From positions 1 to 35,920 of the forward strand of contig JAFAVK010000101.1 in assembly GCA_019242475.1 (NCBI GenBank): a stretch of 35,920 nt of DNA, read 5' to 3'. This document shows, in pieces, positions 8,658 through 16,114 of this stretch; the stretch's first letter is position 1; the number at the start of each line of letters is the position of its first letter. A program made the translations under genes and the position numbers. The notes beneath the pieces were generated by a model. The model was not told where the DNA came from, made no database searches, and was given only the letters and a program-made list of their open reading frames with translations. Source of the DNA: Acidobacteriota bacterium. GTDB lineage: Bacteria; Acidobacteriota; Blastocatellia; Pyrinomonadales; Pyrinomonadaceae.

Positions 8658-9239
8658 ATGAACAAGCGAACGAAGAAGGTGCTGCTCTTACCCTTCGCAG
8701 TGCTCTCCGCCTCTTTCCTCGTGGCGGCGGCGCTGGTGGCGGCGGACGGCCTGAGGGACGAGGTTCATCCGGCCGACGTGGCAATCGTCCCGGGTAACAC
8801 CGTCGAGAGGGACGGGCAGCCTTCGGCCAGGCTGCGGGCTCGCCTGGATAAGACCCTGGAGCTTTACCGGGGTGGCATGTTCGGGCACGTCATCGTGAGC
8901 GGCGGCGTCGGGGCCGAGGGCTTCGACGAGGCCGAGGTGATGAAGCGCTACCTCGTCAGCCGCGGCGTGCCCGAGGAGCGCGTCATAGCCGACGGCGGGG
9001 GGGCGACGACCTACCTGACGGCGAGGAACGCGGCCGAGCTGATGAAAAGGAACGGGTGGGGGAGCGCGCTGATCGTCTCGCAGTACTTTCACATCGCGCG
9101 CACGAGGCTGGCCGTCGAGGGTTTCGGGGTGGGGCCGGTGTACAGCGCGCACGCGGAGTACTACGAGCTGAGAGACCTGTATTCCCTCGCGCGAGAGGTG
9201 GTCGGGTACGGCGCCTACCTGTTGCGCAGATATGATTGA
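8658..9239 (+). CDS. SanA/YdcF-like DUF218 membrane-anchored protein (193 aa)
   Basis: Residues ~8-28 form one hydrophobic segment, so the protein is anchored in the inner membrane with the domain probably outside. The DUF218 core follows: strand and loop ADVAIVPGN (~39-47), then LDKTLELYRGGMFGHVIVSGG with the SGG loop, EAEVMKRYLVSRGVPEERVI, TTYLTARNA, and ALIVSQYFHIARTRL. Length matches the SanA/YdcF family, which is linked to envelope barrier function and vancomycin sensitivity in enterobacteria. No strong ribosome site precedes the ATG. It stands alone between a receptor gene and a convergent exported hypothetical protein. Confidence 0.88.
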   Translation: MNKRTKKVLLLPFAVLSASFLVAAALVAADGLRDEVHPADVAIVPGNTVERDGQPSARLRARLDKTLELYRGGMFGHVIVSGGVGAEGFDEAEVMKRYLVSRGVPEERVIADGGGATTYLTARNAAELMKRNGWGSALIVSQYFHIARTRLAVEGFGVGPVYSAHAEYYELRDLYSLAREVVGYGAYLLRRYD

Positions 9240-9289
9240 GGCCCGGGCCGCCGGAGGCGGCCGCCGCCGTTACGCTTCGTCCGTTGCAG

Positions 9290-9940
9290 CTAGTTCTCGA
9301 CTTCGATTTCCGCGGCCTGAGATTCCAGATACTCTTCAGAGCCATCCGCCTTGAAGAAGAGCAGGAACTTGATCGAATACCTGCCCGGCTTTGACTCATC
9401 AATCAAAGGCTCGAAGGGGACAGAGCCGGTGCCCCGCCAGTTGAGGCGGATGTCAAAGTTCCTGGTCTCCCCCGGTTTCAATGTAACCAGGTTATCCGCC
9501 GACGCTTTCTCGCCCACCAGATAACCGGGGCCGTTAGACCAGAATTTCGCCCCGCCACCGGCCGGCCGTACGGCCACATAGAGATCGGTCGGAGGCCAGA
9601 TGCCGCCGTACCACTCGTGGGCGAGATCCCACCTGATGTCGTGCGCCGAAGAATTCTTTATGGTCACGGGGAGGCTCAGGACGGGCAGCCTTCCCCAGGC
9701 GAGGTTCATTAACCTCGGGCGGATGTTGCGGCTTTGCGGCGTGAGCAAGATGGCGGAAGCCTTGCGCTTGGCGCGCGCGTCTCGCAGCTCTCTTGTGAAG
9801 GCATCGGACGGCTGACCTTCTGCGGCCGGAGGGGCGGCGGATTGCCTCCCCGACGAATTCGAGGCCGGGGTCGCAGCGCCAAGCCCGCCCCCAACCACGA
9901 AGGTTAAGGTGATGGTAAGGGTTAAGATGATGATTCTCAT
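9290..9940 (-). CDS. Exported hypothetical protein (216 aa)
   Basis: The ATG at 9940 is chosen because it opens directly into a signal peptide (MRIIILTLTITLTFVVGGGL, cleavage near AATPA); an upstream in-frame ATG at 10090 would add 50 arginine-rich residues that look non-coding. After a low-complexity Ser/Ala/Pro stretch, residues ~85-216 are beta-rich: VLSLPVTIKNSSAHDIRW, then a proline/tryptophan-rich loop, LKPGETRNFDIRLNW and GRYSIKFLLFFKADG. This pattern suggests an immunoglobulin-like or transglutaminase-associated beta-sandwich with a 'payment of norms' style fold, but I cannot assign a family. It is less GC-rich by eye than its neighbours. No partner is evident; the plus-strand gene at 10187 is divergent. 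Confidence 0.75.
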   Translation of the reverse strand: MRIIILTLTITLTFVVGGGLGAATPASNSSGRQSAAPPAAEGQPSDAFTRELRDARAKRKASAILLTPQSRNIRPRLMNLAWGRLPVLSLPVTIKNSSAHDIRWDLAHEWYGGIWPPTDLYVAVRPAGGGAKFWSNGPGYLVGEKASADNLVTLKPGETRNFDIRLNWRGTGSVPFEPLIDESKPGRYSIKFLLFFKADGSEEYLESQAAEIEVEN

Positions 9941-10186
9941 GAGTACTCTGTGCCGTCCTTTCGACAGAAGCCTAACGCCCGGCATCGCCCGCCCGCAAGA
10001 TCGCCGATGAAAGCCGCGCCGTCGCGGGTCGGGCGCATGCCGTCGTCGGGCGGCGCACCCGCAGAAGGTACTGCTAACCATCAGTCTCACTTTAGAGCTG
10101 AAAAATTGACTGGCCCCTTCTGTTGTTATATAAGGCTTGCCGTTCTTACCGCGCTCTTCTCTAATCTCTTAATGAGGCTTGCTTCT

Positions 10187-10972
10187 ATGGGGAATGAATC
10201 ATTGTCGGAACCCGTCCGCGTACTCACCGAGTACAGCCAAAAGCGCGCCGGCGCCAACGAGGTCATGCGCGCGCTCGCGAGCCACAAGGGTTGGCTCGCC
10301 CCGGCCTTGATGTTCGCGCGGGCCGAGGGGCAGGATCTTTTTCTAGACAGCATGGTGCTGTTCGGCACGGAGACGCGCCTGCCGCCGGGCGAGCTGTGGG
10401 TCTTCACCGACCGCGCCGCCGCCGAGCGCGCGCAGGCGGCCGGGGCGCTGCTCGGGCCGTACGCGGCCGACATCGCCGGCACCGAGTTATTCGCCAAGAT
10501 AGACCCTGGCTTCCAGATAGTCCGCGTGAACCCCTACTCGCCCGTCGAGCAGGGCTGGCAATTCCTCCCCGGCGGTTACGAGGTGGCTCAGCTCTGGGCG
10601 CAGGTCGTCGCGCTCGAAGAGAGCTTCGAGGACGGGGGCCAATCGTTCTACGAGGCCATCGCCCGCTTCCGAGGCTTCATGCTCTTCAACGGCCCGTCCG
10701 GCTCCGTCATCACCCTGCCGAATCAGGGCGGGCTGAAGAATCCGGCGGCCGTGTTCACCGCCCCGGATTGCGTCGAGGCTTTCCTGGCCCGCCTCACCGA
10801 CGAGCAGCGCCGGGGTCTTGAGCGCATAGCCCCCGACGGCATGACCCTGATCAAGAGGCTGCCGCTTCAGGGGATCGACGGCCTGCTCATAAACGCGTTC
10901 GGCCCCGGCCCCGCCACCGTGCTCTTCTTCGCCGAGATCGAAGACGTCAACTCGCTCTACGGCGACGATTGA
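10187..10972 (+). CDS. Cytosolic hypothetical protein, weakly SseB-like (261 aa)
   Basis: I start at the ATG at 10187 (MGNESLSEPV), which has GAGG nine bases upstream; an in-frame ATG at 9950 would add 79 residues of poor quality crossing an A/T-rich leader. There is no signal peptide or membrane segment. The middle (MVLFGTETRLPPGELWVFTDRAAAERAQ, then AKIDPGFQIVRVNPYSP) resembles the alternating strand/helix of SseB-type domains found in type III/VII secretion accessory proteins, but the similarity is only suggestive. The end contains PATVLFFAEIEDVNSLYGDD. The leader at 10110-10190 is noticeably A/T-rich and probably holds the promoter. It converges on the zinc-ribbon gene with 27 bases between stops. 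Confidence 0.75.
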   Translation: MGNESLSEPVRVLTEYSQKRAGANEVMRALASHKGWLAPALMFARAEGQDLFLDSMVLFGTETRLPPGELWVFTDRAAAERAQAAGALLGPYAADIAGTELFAKIDPGFQIVRVNPYSPVEQGWQFLPGGYEVAQLWAQVVALEESFEDGGQSFYEAIARFRGFMLFNGPSGSVITLPNQGGLKNPAAVFTAPDCVEAFLARLTDEQRRGLERIAPDGMTLIKRLPLQGIDGLLINAFGPGPATVLFFAEIEDVNSLYGDD

Positions 10973-10999
10973 CGACGCCCCGGCCGCGGGTGTCGCGCT

Positions 11000-11350
11000 T
11001 CAGTGAAAATACTTCTCCCTGACCTTCAGCCCGATGGCGAAGAGTAGGTAGATCACGCCGAGGGTTAAGGGCAGGACGCCCCAGACCAACACGTCGCCGG
11101 CCGTCGTCGCGTAGTGCCCGCCGGTCTTCCCGACCCTCTCGCTCCCCGGCGGGTAATGGCCGAGGAAGCCCAGCGCCCCGCAGAGGATGATGAACAGTGC
11201 GACGGCCAGGTGGGTGTTGCTGTCGAAATACCCGGCCCGGCGCCGCACGTACAGCTTCGCCCCGCACGCTTCGCAGGCCGCGGCGTCCTCGGGGTTGAAG
11301 GCCCCGCAGGAGGGGCAGACGTTCTGCTTCGAAGGCAGGATGGAACTCAT
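11000..11350 (-). CDS. Zinc-ribbon plus two-helix membrane protein (116 aa)
   Basis: An N-terminal zinc ribbon is formed by Cys12, Cys15, Cys26 and Cys29 (CPSCG and CEACG). Two hydrophobic segments follow at about residues 47-65 and 87-106. Such small zinc-ribbon membrane proteins are common and of unknown function; the ribbon would face the cytoplasm. The ribosome site is weak. The start-less fragment at 11377-11529 and the 126-residue hypothetical follow upstream on the same strand. Confidence 0.8.
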   Translation of the reverse strand: MSSILPSKQNVCPSCGAFNPEDAAACEACGAKLYVRRRAGYFDSNTHLAVALFIILCGALGFLGHYPPGSERVGKTGGHYATTAGDVLVWGVLPLTLGVIYLLFAIGLKVREKYFH

Positions 11351-11376
11351 AGGCCGACCGAAGCGGCGTGCGGCGC

Positions 11377-11529
11377 TTAAAACTTGTAGTCCCTGAAGGC
11401 GGGAGACGTGTAGCGCGTCCCGTCATCGCCTTCGACGACGACGGAGATGAACTCCCATTTACCGTCCGTCGTGTTATACGCGACCGTCGTCTCGCCCTTG
11501 CCGGAGGGGACGGTCTTTCTCCCCGCCTA
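11377..11529 (-). pseudogene. Start-less 3' gene fragment, Coa1/Tim21-like C-terminus
   Basis: In the minus frame ending with TAA at 11377-11379, about 50 codons read as a convincing protein tail: GKGETTVAYNTTDGKWEFIS, then VVEGDDGTRYTSPAFRDYKF. Immediately before this the frame has a TAG (about 11530) and there is no ATG, GTG or TTG start inside the fragment that would give a sensible protein. The strand-turn-strand ending with a Gly-Lys-Trp motif resembles the end of Coa1/Tim21-type domain proteins (cytochrome oxidase assembly family), which many soil bacteria encode in multiple copies; that match is tentative. It appears to be the leftover of a gene whose 5' part was lost. Confidence 0.55.
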
Positions 11530-11536
11530 TACATCT

Positions 11537-11917
11537 TCAGCCTTCGGCGGACTCCTCCCACCCGAGCCGGCCCAGGGCCTCCACGCGCCGCAGGTTCCTC
11601 TGGATGTAGAGCTTGGGGAATTCGAAATCCAGCCGCGCCTCGCGGCCGCCCGCGCGTACGAGCAGCGACAGTTCGATGCGGAACTCCCCGTCGTCCCGCC
11701 AGATCGGTGCGTGCGCCCCGGGGGCGAGGTCTCGGACGAGCACGTCGGCGGCCTGGCTGTGCCCGAAGTCGCCCCACTCGGTGCTGACCCGGTATAACGC
11801 CGCGGATTCGAGGGGCACGTCGCCGTCATTAATCAGGTAGAAGCGCCACTCGCCGGCGCCGACCGGCGGCTCACGGCAGGCGGCCACGCGGCAGCGAACC
11901 CGCACACTTTCATTCAT
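11537..11917 (-). CDS. Cytosolic hypothetical protein (126 aa)
   Basis: The ATG at 11917 (MNESVRVRCRVAACREPP) is preferred because AGGAGG lies ten bases upstream. The protein is beta-rich, has no signal or membrane segment, and reads VGAGEWRFYLINDGDVPLES then VSTEWGDFGHSQAADVLVRD, FRIELSLLVRAGGREARLDF. It looks like a single beta-sandwich domain. I recognise no family. It starts upstream of the degraded fragment at 11377-11529 on the same strand. Confidence 0.7.
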   Translation of the reverse strand: MNESVRVRCRVAACREPPVGAGEWRFYLINDGDVPLESAALYRVSTEWGDFGHSQAADVLVRDLAPGAHAPIWRDDGEFRIELSLLVRAGGREARLDFEFPKLYIQRNLRRVEALGRLGWEESAEG

Positions 11918-12336
11918 AAGCCTGTGCCCTCCTGCCACCCGACTACAAGGTTAGACGTACTACAGCCGCCGACAAACGCGCGGGCGGCCGCCCGAAGCGA
12001 CGGGAAGATATTACCGGGAAGAAGAGGTGTCAAACGGACTGTGAGGGGCGGCTCAGGCTTCAAACTCTCAGCCGGGAAGTTCGGCGTCGGGCTTAGGAAT
12101 CACGGCAGACCTCAAATTCTACCGCCCGGCTTATTAGAGCCCGACCCGCCCCGCGCGAGCATACTCTTCCGCGTTGTGCGCTTCAACGCGGAGGGGCGGG
12201 GCGCCTGTGTCCCCTCCCCAGGAATTTTCTTCTCACGCGATAAGAATTGTCTTATAACTTTTTATGTGGCGCGGTAAGATTCTGGGCTACGAAGGACTGA
12301 CTGAAGAGCGCGTCTAATTCCCTGAACAGGTTTGAG
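11918..12336. other. Non-coding region between divergent small genes
   Basis: I see no credible gene in these 419 bases; a plus frame across 11924-12277 is arginine/proline-rich and lacks a ribosome site. Two structures are visible. GAGGGGCGGGG (12191-12201) can pair with CCCCTCCCC (12211-12219) with one mismatch, forming a GC hairpin. ATAAG-AATTGT-CTTAT (12240-12255) is a small palindrome in an A/T-rich patch that may hold the promoter of the two small membrane-protein genes downstream. Confidence 0.4.
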
Positions 12337-12513
12337 ATGAGTATATTCCTCGGATTCGTCACCGCACTGGCAGACGCCGTGGCAGAGCCCGTGCGGGTCG
12401 CGGCGGCCACGAGCGAGAGTCGTGTGGGGCTCTACGTGGCCGGGCTGGCGGGGGCCGCCGCGATAGCGGCCGTGGGGTTAATACTTCTTCGGCGCGGACG
12501 CGAAAAGGGGTGA
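12337..12513 (+). CDS. Single-helix small membrane protein (58 aa)
   Basis: A short frame opens MSIFLGFVTALADAVAEPV, contains one hydrophobic helix (about residues 35-52, LYVAGLAGAAAIAAVGLILL) and ends in the basic tail RRGREKG. The positive-inside tail predicts a C-terminus in the cytoplasm. Its stop is three bases before the GTG of the next gene, so the two form a micro-operon. I recognise no family. Confidence 0.65.
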   Translation: MSIFLGFVTALADAVAEPVRVAAATSESRVGLYVAGLAGAAAIAAVGLILLRRGREKG

Positions 12514-12516
12514 GGG

Positions 12517-12753
12517 GTGGTTAAGATAGGAATGATTGTGCTCATCTTGGGCATCCTCGGGGTGCTGCTCGGGGGCGGCACGCTGCTCGTCTCGCTCCTC
12601 CTGCCGACCCTGACCGACGGCCGTACGAGCTGGGACGAGGCGATGTTCGGCATCATCCCGGGCGCCATCGCCCTGGTCTTCTCTTTCATCGTCGCGGCCG
12701 CCGGGCTGGTCATGATGTTGATGGGTCGAAGAAGAAGGGCCGCGGGTATATAG
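12517..12753 (+). CDS. Two-helix small membrane protein (78 aa)
   Basis: The GTG at 12517 is used because the end of the preceding gene provides AAGGGGTGAG as ribosome site; an ATG at 12532 is the alternative. Two hydrophobic helices (about residues 4-30 and 43-70) flank a short acidic loop (TDGRTSWDEAMFG), and the tail RRRRAAG is strongly basic, placing both ends in the cytoplasm. Probably translated together with the 58-residue protein just upstream. Function is unknown. Confidence 0.75.
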   Translation: MVKIGMIVLILGILGVLLGGGTLLVSLLLPTLTDGRTSWDEAMFGIIPGAIALVFSFIVAAAGLVMMLMGRRRRAAGI

Positions 12754-12878
12754 AATCTCAACCTCGGGCATCGATATAGTTGGCTCACCCGCAGTCTTTT
12801 GAACCGCCTGCTTTCTTTCTCCGTACCCGCATCTCCCACAACTATGATTGAGGTCTACACGGCACGAGGAGGCACTGA

Positions 12879-14258
12879 ATGAGCGACGACGAACTGTCCC
12901 GCCGGGAGATGCTGCGCCGCGCGGCACTGGCAGGTCTGGGCATCGCGGGCGCGCACACCCTGATACTTGCCGGCGAAGGCGGAAGCGCCCTGGAGTCCCT
13001 CATCGCGGGGCCGCAGCCCAAACACCAGTCCATGATCGGCGTGCCGTTCGAACGCCACGAGACGGTGCGCCTGGCGGTCGTGGGCACGGGCCTGCGCGGG
13101 CGGAGCGTGTTGGGCGAGTTCCTGAACGTGCCGGGCGTGCAGGTGACCGCCCTCTGCGACGTCGTGGAGGAGAAGGTCGTCCAGGCGAAGGCGCTGGTCG
13201 AGAAGGCGGGGCAGAAGACGCCCGCGCTCTACTTCAAGGGGGAGCGCGGGTTCGAGGAGGCGGTCACGCGCGACGACGTCGATTTTGTCTACATCGCCAC
13301 GCCCTGGGAGTGGCACGTGCCGCAGGCGCTGGCCGCGCTGAACGCGGGCAAGCACGCCGGCACGGAAGTCCCGGCCGCCTACACCATCGAAGACTGCTGG
13401 AAGCTGGTCGAGACTTCGGAGCGGACGCGGCGCCACTGCCTCATCATGGAGAACTGCTGCTACGACTACGACGAGCTGATGGTCTTAAACATGATCCGCG
13501 CAGGGCTCCTGGGCGAGCTCGTGCACGGGGAGTGCGCCTATAACCACGACCTGCGTCAAATCCTGTTCGAGACGCGTGACGAGGGGCTGTGGCGTCGGCG
13601 CCATCACACCCTGCGCGACAGCAACCTCTACCCGACCCACGGGCTCGGCCCGCTCGCCAACTACATGGGCATCAACCGCGGCGACAAGTTCGAGTACCTC
13701 GTGGCGATGAGTTCGGGGCACCGGGGGCTCGAAGCCTACCGGAAGGAGCACCTCGCGGCCGACGACCCGCGGCAGAAAGAGGCGTACCGATGCGGCGACT
13801 ACAACACGTCCATTATTAAGACGGCCAGGGGCCGCACGATCATGCTGCAACACAACGTCAGCACCCCGCGGCCGTACGACCGCATCAACCTGATTCAGGG
13901 CACGAAAGGCATCTTTCGCGACTACCCCGCGCGCATCTTTATAGACGGGCAAGAGGGCGAGCACGCCTGGCAGGACACGGATAAGTTTAAGGCCCGGTAC
14001 GAGCACGAGCTGTGGCGCAAAGAGGGCGAGACGGCGCGGCGTCTCGGCGGGCACGGCGGCATGGATTATTTGATGTGCTTCAGGTTGGTCGAATGCCTGC
14101 GGCGGGGGCTCGCGCCCGACATAGACGTTTACGACGCGGCCGCCTGGAGCGCGCCCGGGCCGCTGAGTGAAATCTCAGTCGCCAAAGGCTCCGGCCCGGT
14201 TAAATTCCCGGACTTTACGCGCGGAGGGTGGACGCAGGAACGCAGGTCTGTGCCGTAG
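12879..14258 (+). CDS. Tat-exported GH109-family Gfo/Idh/MocA protein (459 aa)
   Basis: Probable NAD-dependent glycosidase of family GH109 (characterised member: alpha-N-acetylgalactosaminidase), acting in the periplasm. A strong ribosome site (GAGGAGG) precedes the ATG. The N-terminus has a twin-arginine signal (SRREMLRRAALAGLGIAG), which fits export of a folded, cofactor-loaded enzyme. The Rossmann loop GTGLRG is at residues 69-74, the family block TPWEWHVP at 141-148 with EVPAA after it, and the catalytic-region motif YPTHGLGP at 251-258 followed by NYMGINRGDKF. Length fits the family. If not a glycosidase it would still be a Gfo/Idh/MocA oxidoreductase. It stands alone; the M1 peptidase gene converges on it. 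Confidence 0.9.
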   Translation: MSDDELSRREMLRRAALAGLGIAGAHTLILAGEGGSALESLIAGPQPKHQSMIGVPFERHETVRLAVVGTGLRGRSVLGEFLNVPGVQVTALCDVVEEKVVQAKALVEKAGQKTPALYFKGERGFEEAVTRDDVDFVYIATPWEWHVPQALAALNAGKHAGTEVPAAYTIEDCWKLVETSERTRRHCLIMENCCYDYDELMVLNMIRAGLLGELVHGECAYNHDLRQILFETRDEGLWRRRHHTLRDSNLYPTHGLGPLANYMGINRGDKFEYLVAMSSGHRGLEAYRKEHLAADDPRQKEAYRCGDYNTSIIKTARGRTIMLQHNVSTPRPYDRINLIQGTKGIFRDYPARIFIDGQEGEHAWQDTDKFKARYEHELWRKEGETARRLGGHGGMDYLMCFRLVECLRRGLAPDIDVYDAAAWSAPGPLSEISVAKGSGPVKFPDFTRGGWTQERRSVP

Positions 14259-14372
14259 TCGGGTCGGCCCGAAGCGCTCGCCGGTAATTGGTTGGCGGCG
14301 CGGCCAGGCACGCGGAAACAATGAAGAGGCGGCTCGGCCCGGTGACGACGGTGTCGTACGTCTGTACAGACA

Positions 14373-16034
14373 TTACCGATCAAGCTTCTCCGCATCGACG
14401 TAGAAGTTGCGGTTGACTTCGAATGTCTTGATCTCTTCGGGGGAGACGAAGGTCTGTACCGCCTCGGTCGGCGTGATTGAGACCTCCTTGCCGTTAATGG
14501 ATACACGGATCGGCATCGCGAACCCTTTAACCACTCTCTCGTAGCTGTACGACAGCGTCTTTCCGCTGACCCTGTATTTGAAGAGCGGGATGTCCGTCGT
14601 CCGCAGGTATTGGTCGAACACCTTGCCGAGGTCAAGGCCGGCCTTCTGACTGATGTAAGATTCGACCTGCTGCGTCGTCACGGTCTGGTGCCAGAAATCG
14701 GCGTTGAGCCCGCGCAGGATGGAGAGCCATTTGGCGTCGTCGTTAATAATGTGGCGGATGGTGTGCAGCATGTTCCCGCCTTTGGGGTACATGTCGCCCG
14801 ACCCTTCCCTGTTCGCGCCGTAGGTGCCGATGATGGGCCTGTCGTTTCTAATGCCGCGCCGAGTGCCGATTATGTAATCTTCGGCCTCTCGCTTGCCGAA
14901 GTGGTACTCGACGAAAAGGCTCTCCGCGTAATTCGCGAAGCCCTCGTGAATCCACATGTCGGCCGCGTCCTTCATCGAGATGTTGTTGCCGAACCACTCG
15001 TGCGCGGATTCGTGGACGATGATGAAGTCGAACTTGAAACCGACCCCGGTGCCGCTCATGTCCCGCTGAAGGTAGCCGTTCCTGAACCAGTTGCCGTAAG
15101 TGACCGAACTCTGGTGCTCCATCCCCGGGTATGAGACCGTGACCAGCTTGTAGCTGTCTTCGTAAAAGGGGTACTTCCCGAACCAGTGTTCGAAGGCTTC
15201 CAACATGCGGGGGACTTCCTTGAATTGCCTGAGCGCGGTCTCTTTTTGGTGGGCCAGCACCCAGTAGTCCATGTCCAGCACCCCGCCTTCGCCGCGGTAC
15301 TTCTCAGAGAAGTTGACGTAGTTGCCGATGTTGACGTTGACCCCGTAGTTGTTGATTGGATTGAGGACTTCCCAGTGAAAGGTTTTCGTCTTGGCGGCGG
15401 TGTCGTGGTCTATTTTTTTCAAGCGGCCGTTGGAGACGGCCACCAGATTTTCCGGCACGGTCACGCCGATTCTCATCCCGCGGTCGGGCTCGTCGGCCCC
15501 GTGGTCTTTATTCGGCCACCAGATGCTCGCCCCGATTCCCTCACAGGTGGTGACGATGAAATGCTCTCCGAGGTCGTCACGGCCCCAGGTGACCCCGCCG
15601 ACCCAGGGGGGATTCTTACTCGCGACGGGGACGCCCTCGTAAAATATTTCGACCTTATCTTCTACGCCTTTCGGAAGCTCCTTCTCGAAAGTTAGCCAGT
15701 AGACGTTCCCTTCGCGCTCGAATTTGAGTTGAGACTCACCGTGAGTGACTTTTGTGATCGCGAGCGGCGGCTGCAAATCGATCTGCATTCTGCTCCCCGC
15801 CTTGAGAGTCTTAAAGGTTATCGCGTTCGACCCTTTCAGCCTCCGCGTTTCAGGCAGAAACTCGACCTTCAGGTCATAGTGCAGCACGTCCCACCATTCG
15901 CGCTCGGGCGTGACAGAGCCGCGCAGCATCTCCTGCCGGGTAATAGGCTCAGTTTGGGCAAAGAGGTGGCCGGAGCCGCCTTGCACATATAGAAGTATTC
16001 CAACCGCAACTATTATTAATTTACGCATGCTCAT
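14373..16034 (-). CDS. Secreted M1-family zinc metallopeptidase (553 aa)
   Basis: Aminopeptidase-like enzyme of family M1. The start has GTGAGG five to six bases upstream and the first ~26 residues form a signal peptide (ending GGSGHLFAQ), so it acts in the periplasm or outside. The zinc motif HESAH is at residues 341-345 and the third ligand Glu364 comes 18 residues later (MWIHEGFANY). The exopeptidase motif that is GAMEN in classical members reads GMEH (304-307) here, as in other bacterial M1 relatives. The C-terminal helical domain of eukaryotic enzymes is absent, replaced by a short beta region. It stands alone, and by eye is less GC-rich than its neighbours. Confidence 0.93.
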   Translation of the reverse strand: MSMRKLIIVAVGILLYVQGGSGHLFAQTEPITRQEMLRGSVTPEREWWDVLHYDLKVEFLPETRRLKGSNAITFKTLKAGSRMQIDLQPPLAITKVTHGESQLKFEREGNVYWLTFEKELPKGVEDKVEIFYEGVPVASKNPPWVGGVTWGRDDLGEHFIVTTCEGIGASIWWPNKDHGADEPDRGMRIGVTVPENLVAVSNGRLKKIDHDTAAKTKTFHWEVLNPINNYGVNVNIGNYVNFSEKYRGEGGVLDMDYWVLAHQKETALRQFKEVPRMLEAFEHWFGKYPFYEDSYKLVTVSYPGMEHQSSVTYGNWFRNGYLQRDMSGTGVGFKFDFIIVHESAHEWFGNNISMKDAADMWIHEGFANYAESLFVEYHFGKREAEDYIIGTRRGIRNDRPIIGTYGANREGSGDMYPKGGNMLHTIRHIINDDAKWLSILRGLNADFWHQTVTTQQVESYISQKAGLDLGKVFDQYLRTTDIPLFKYRVSGKTLSYSYERVVKGFAMPIRVSINGKEVSITPTEAVQTFVSPEEIKTFEVNRNFYVDAEKLDR

Positions 16035-16114
16035 CAGAACCTCACAGGTTTGAGAAGCGGACTGCCTCAGTCGCCCGCCCGGCGCCGCCTTCAGCCTTCA
16101 GCCTCCGGTTGAGC

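Noticed and set aside
11924..12277. Plus-strand 117-codon frame in the intergenic region
   Set aside because: No ribosome site, Arg/Pro/Gly-rich without structure and crosses a hairpin; treated as non-coding.
12855..13436. Minus-strand 193-codon frame opposite the GH109 gene
   Set aside because: Antisense to a strongly supported Tat-signal GH109 protein and lacking motifs.
14360..14371. Perfect palindrome GTCTGTACAGAC just after the M1 peptidase stop
   Set aside because: Short, single copy as far as I can see and at a gene end; the CTGTACAG core does not fit the spaced LexA-type box. Not enough to call an operator.
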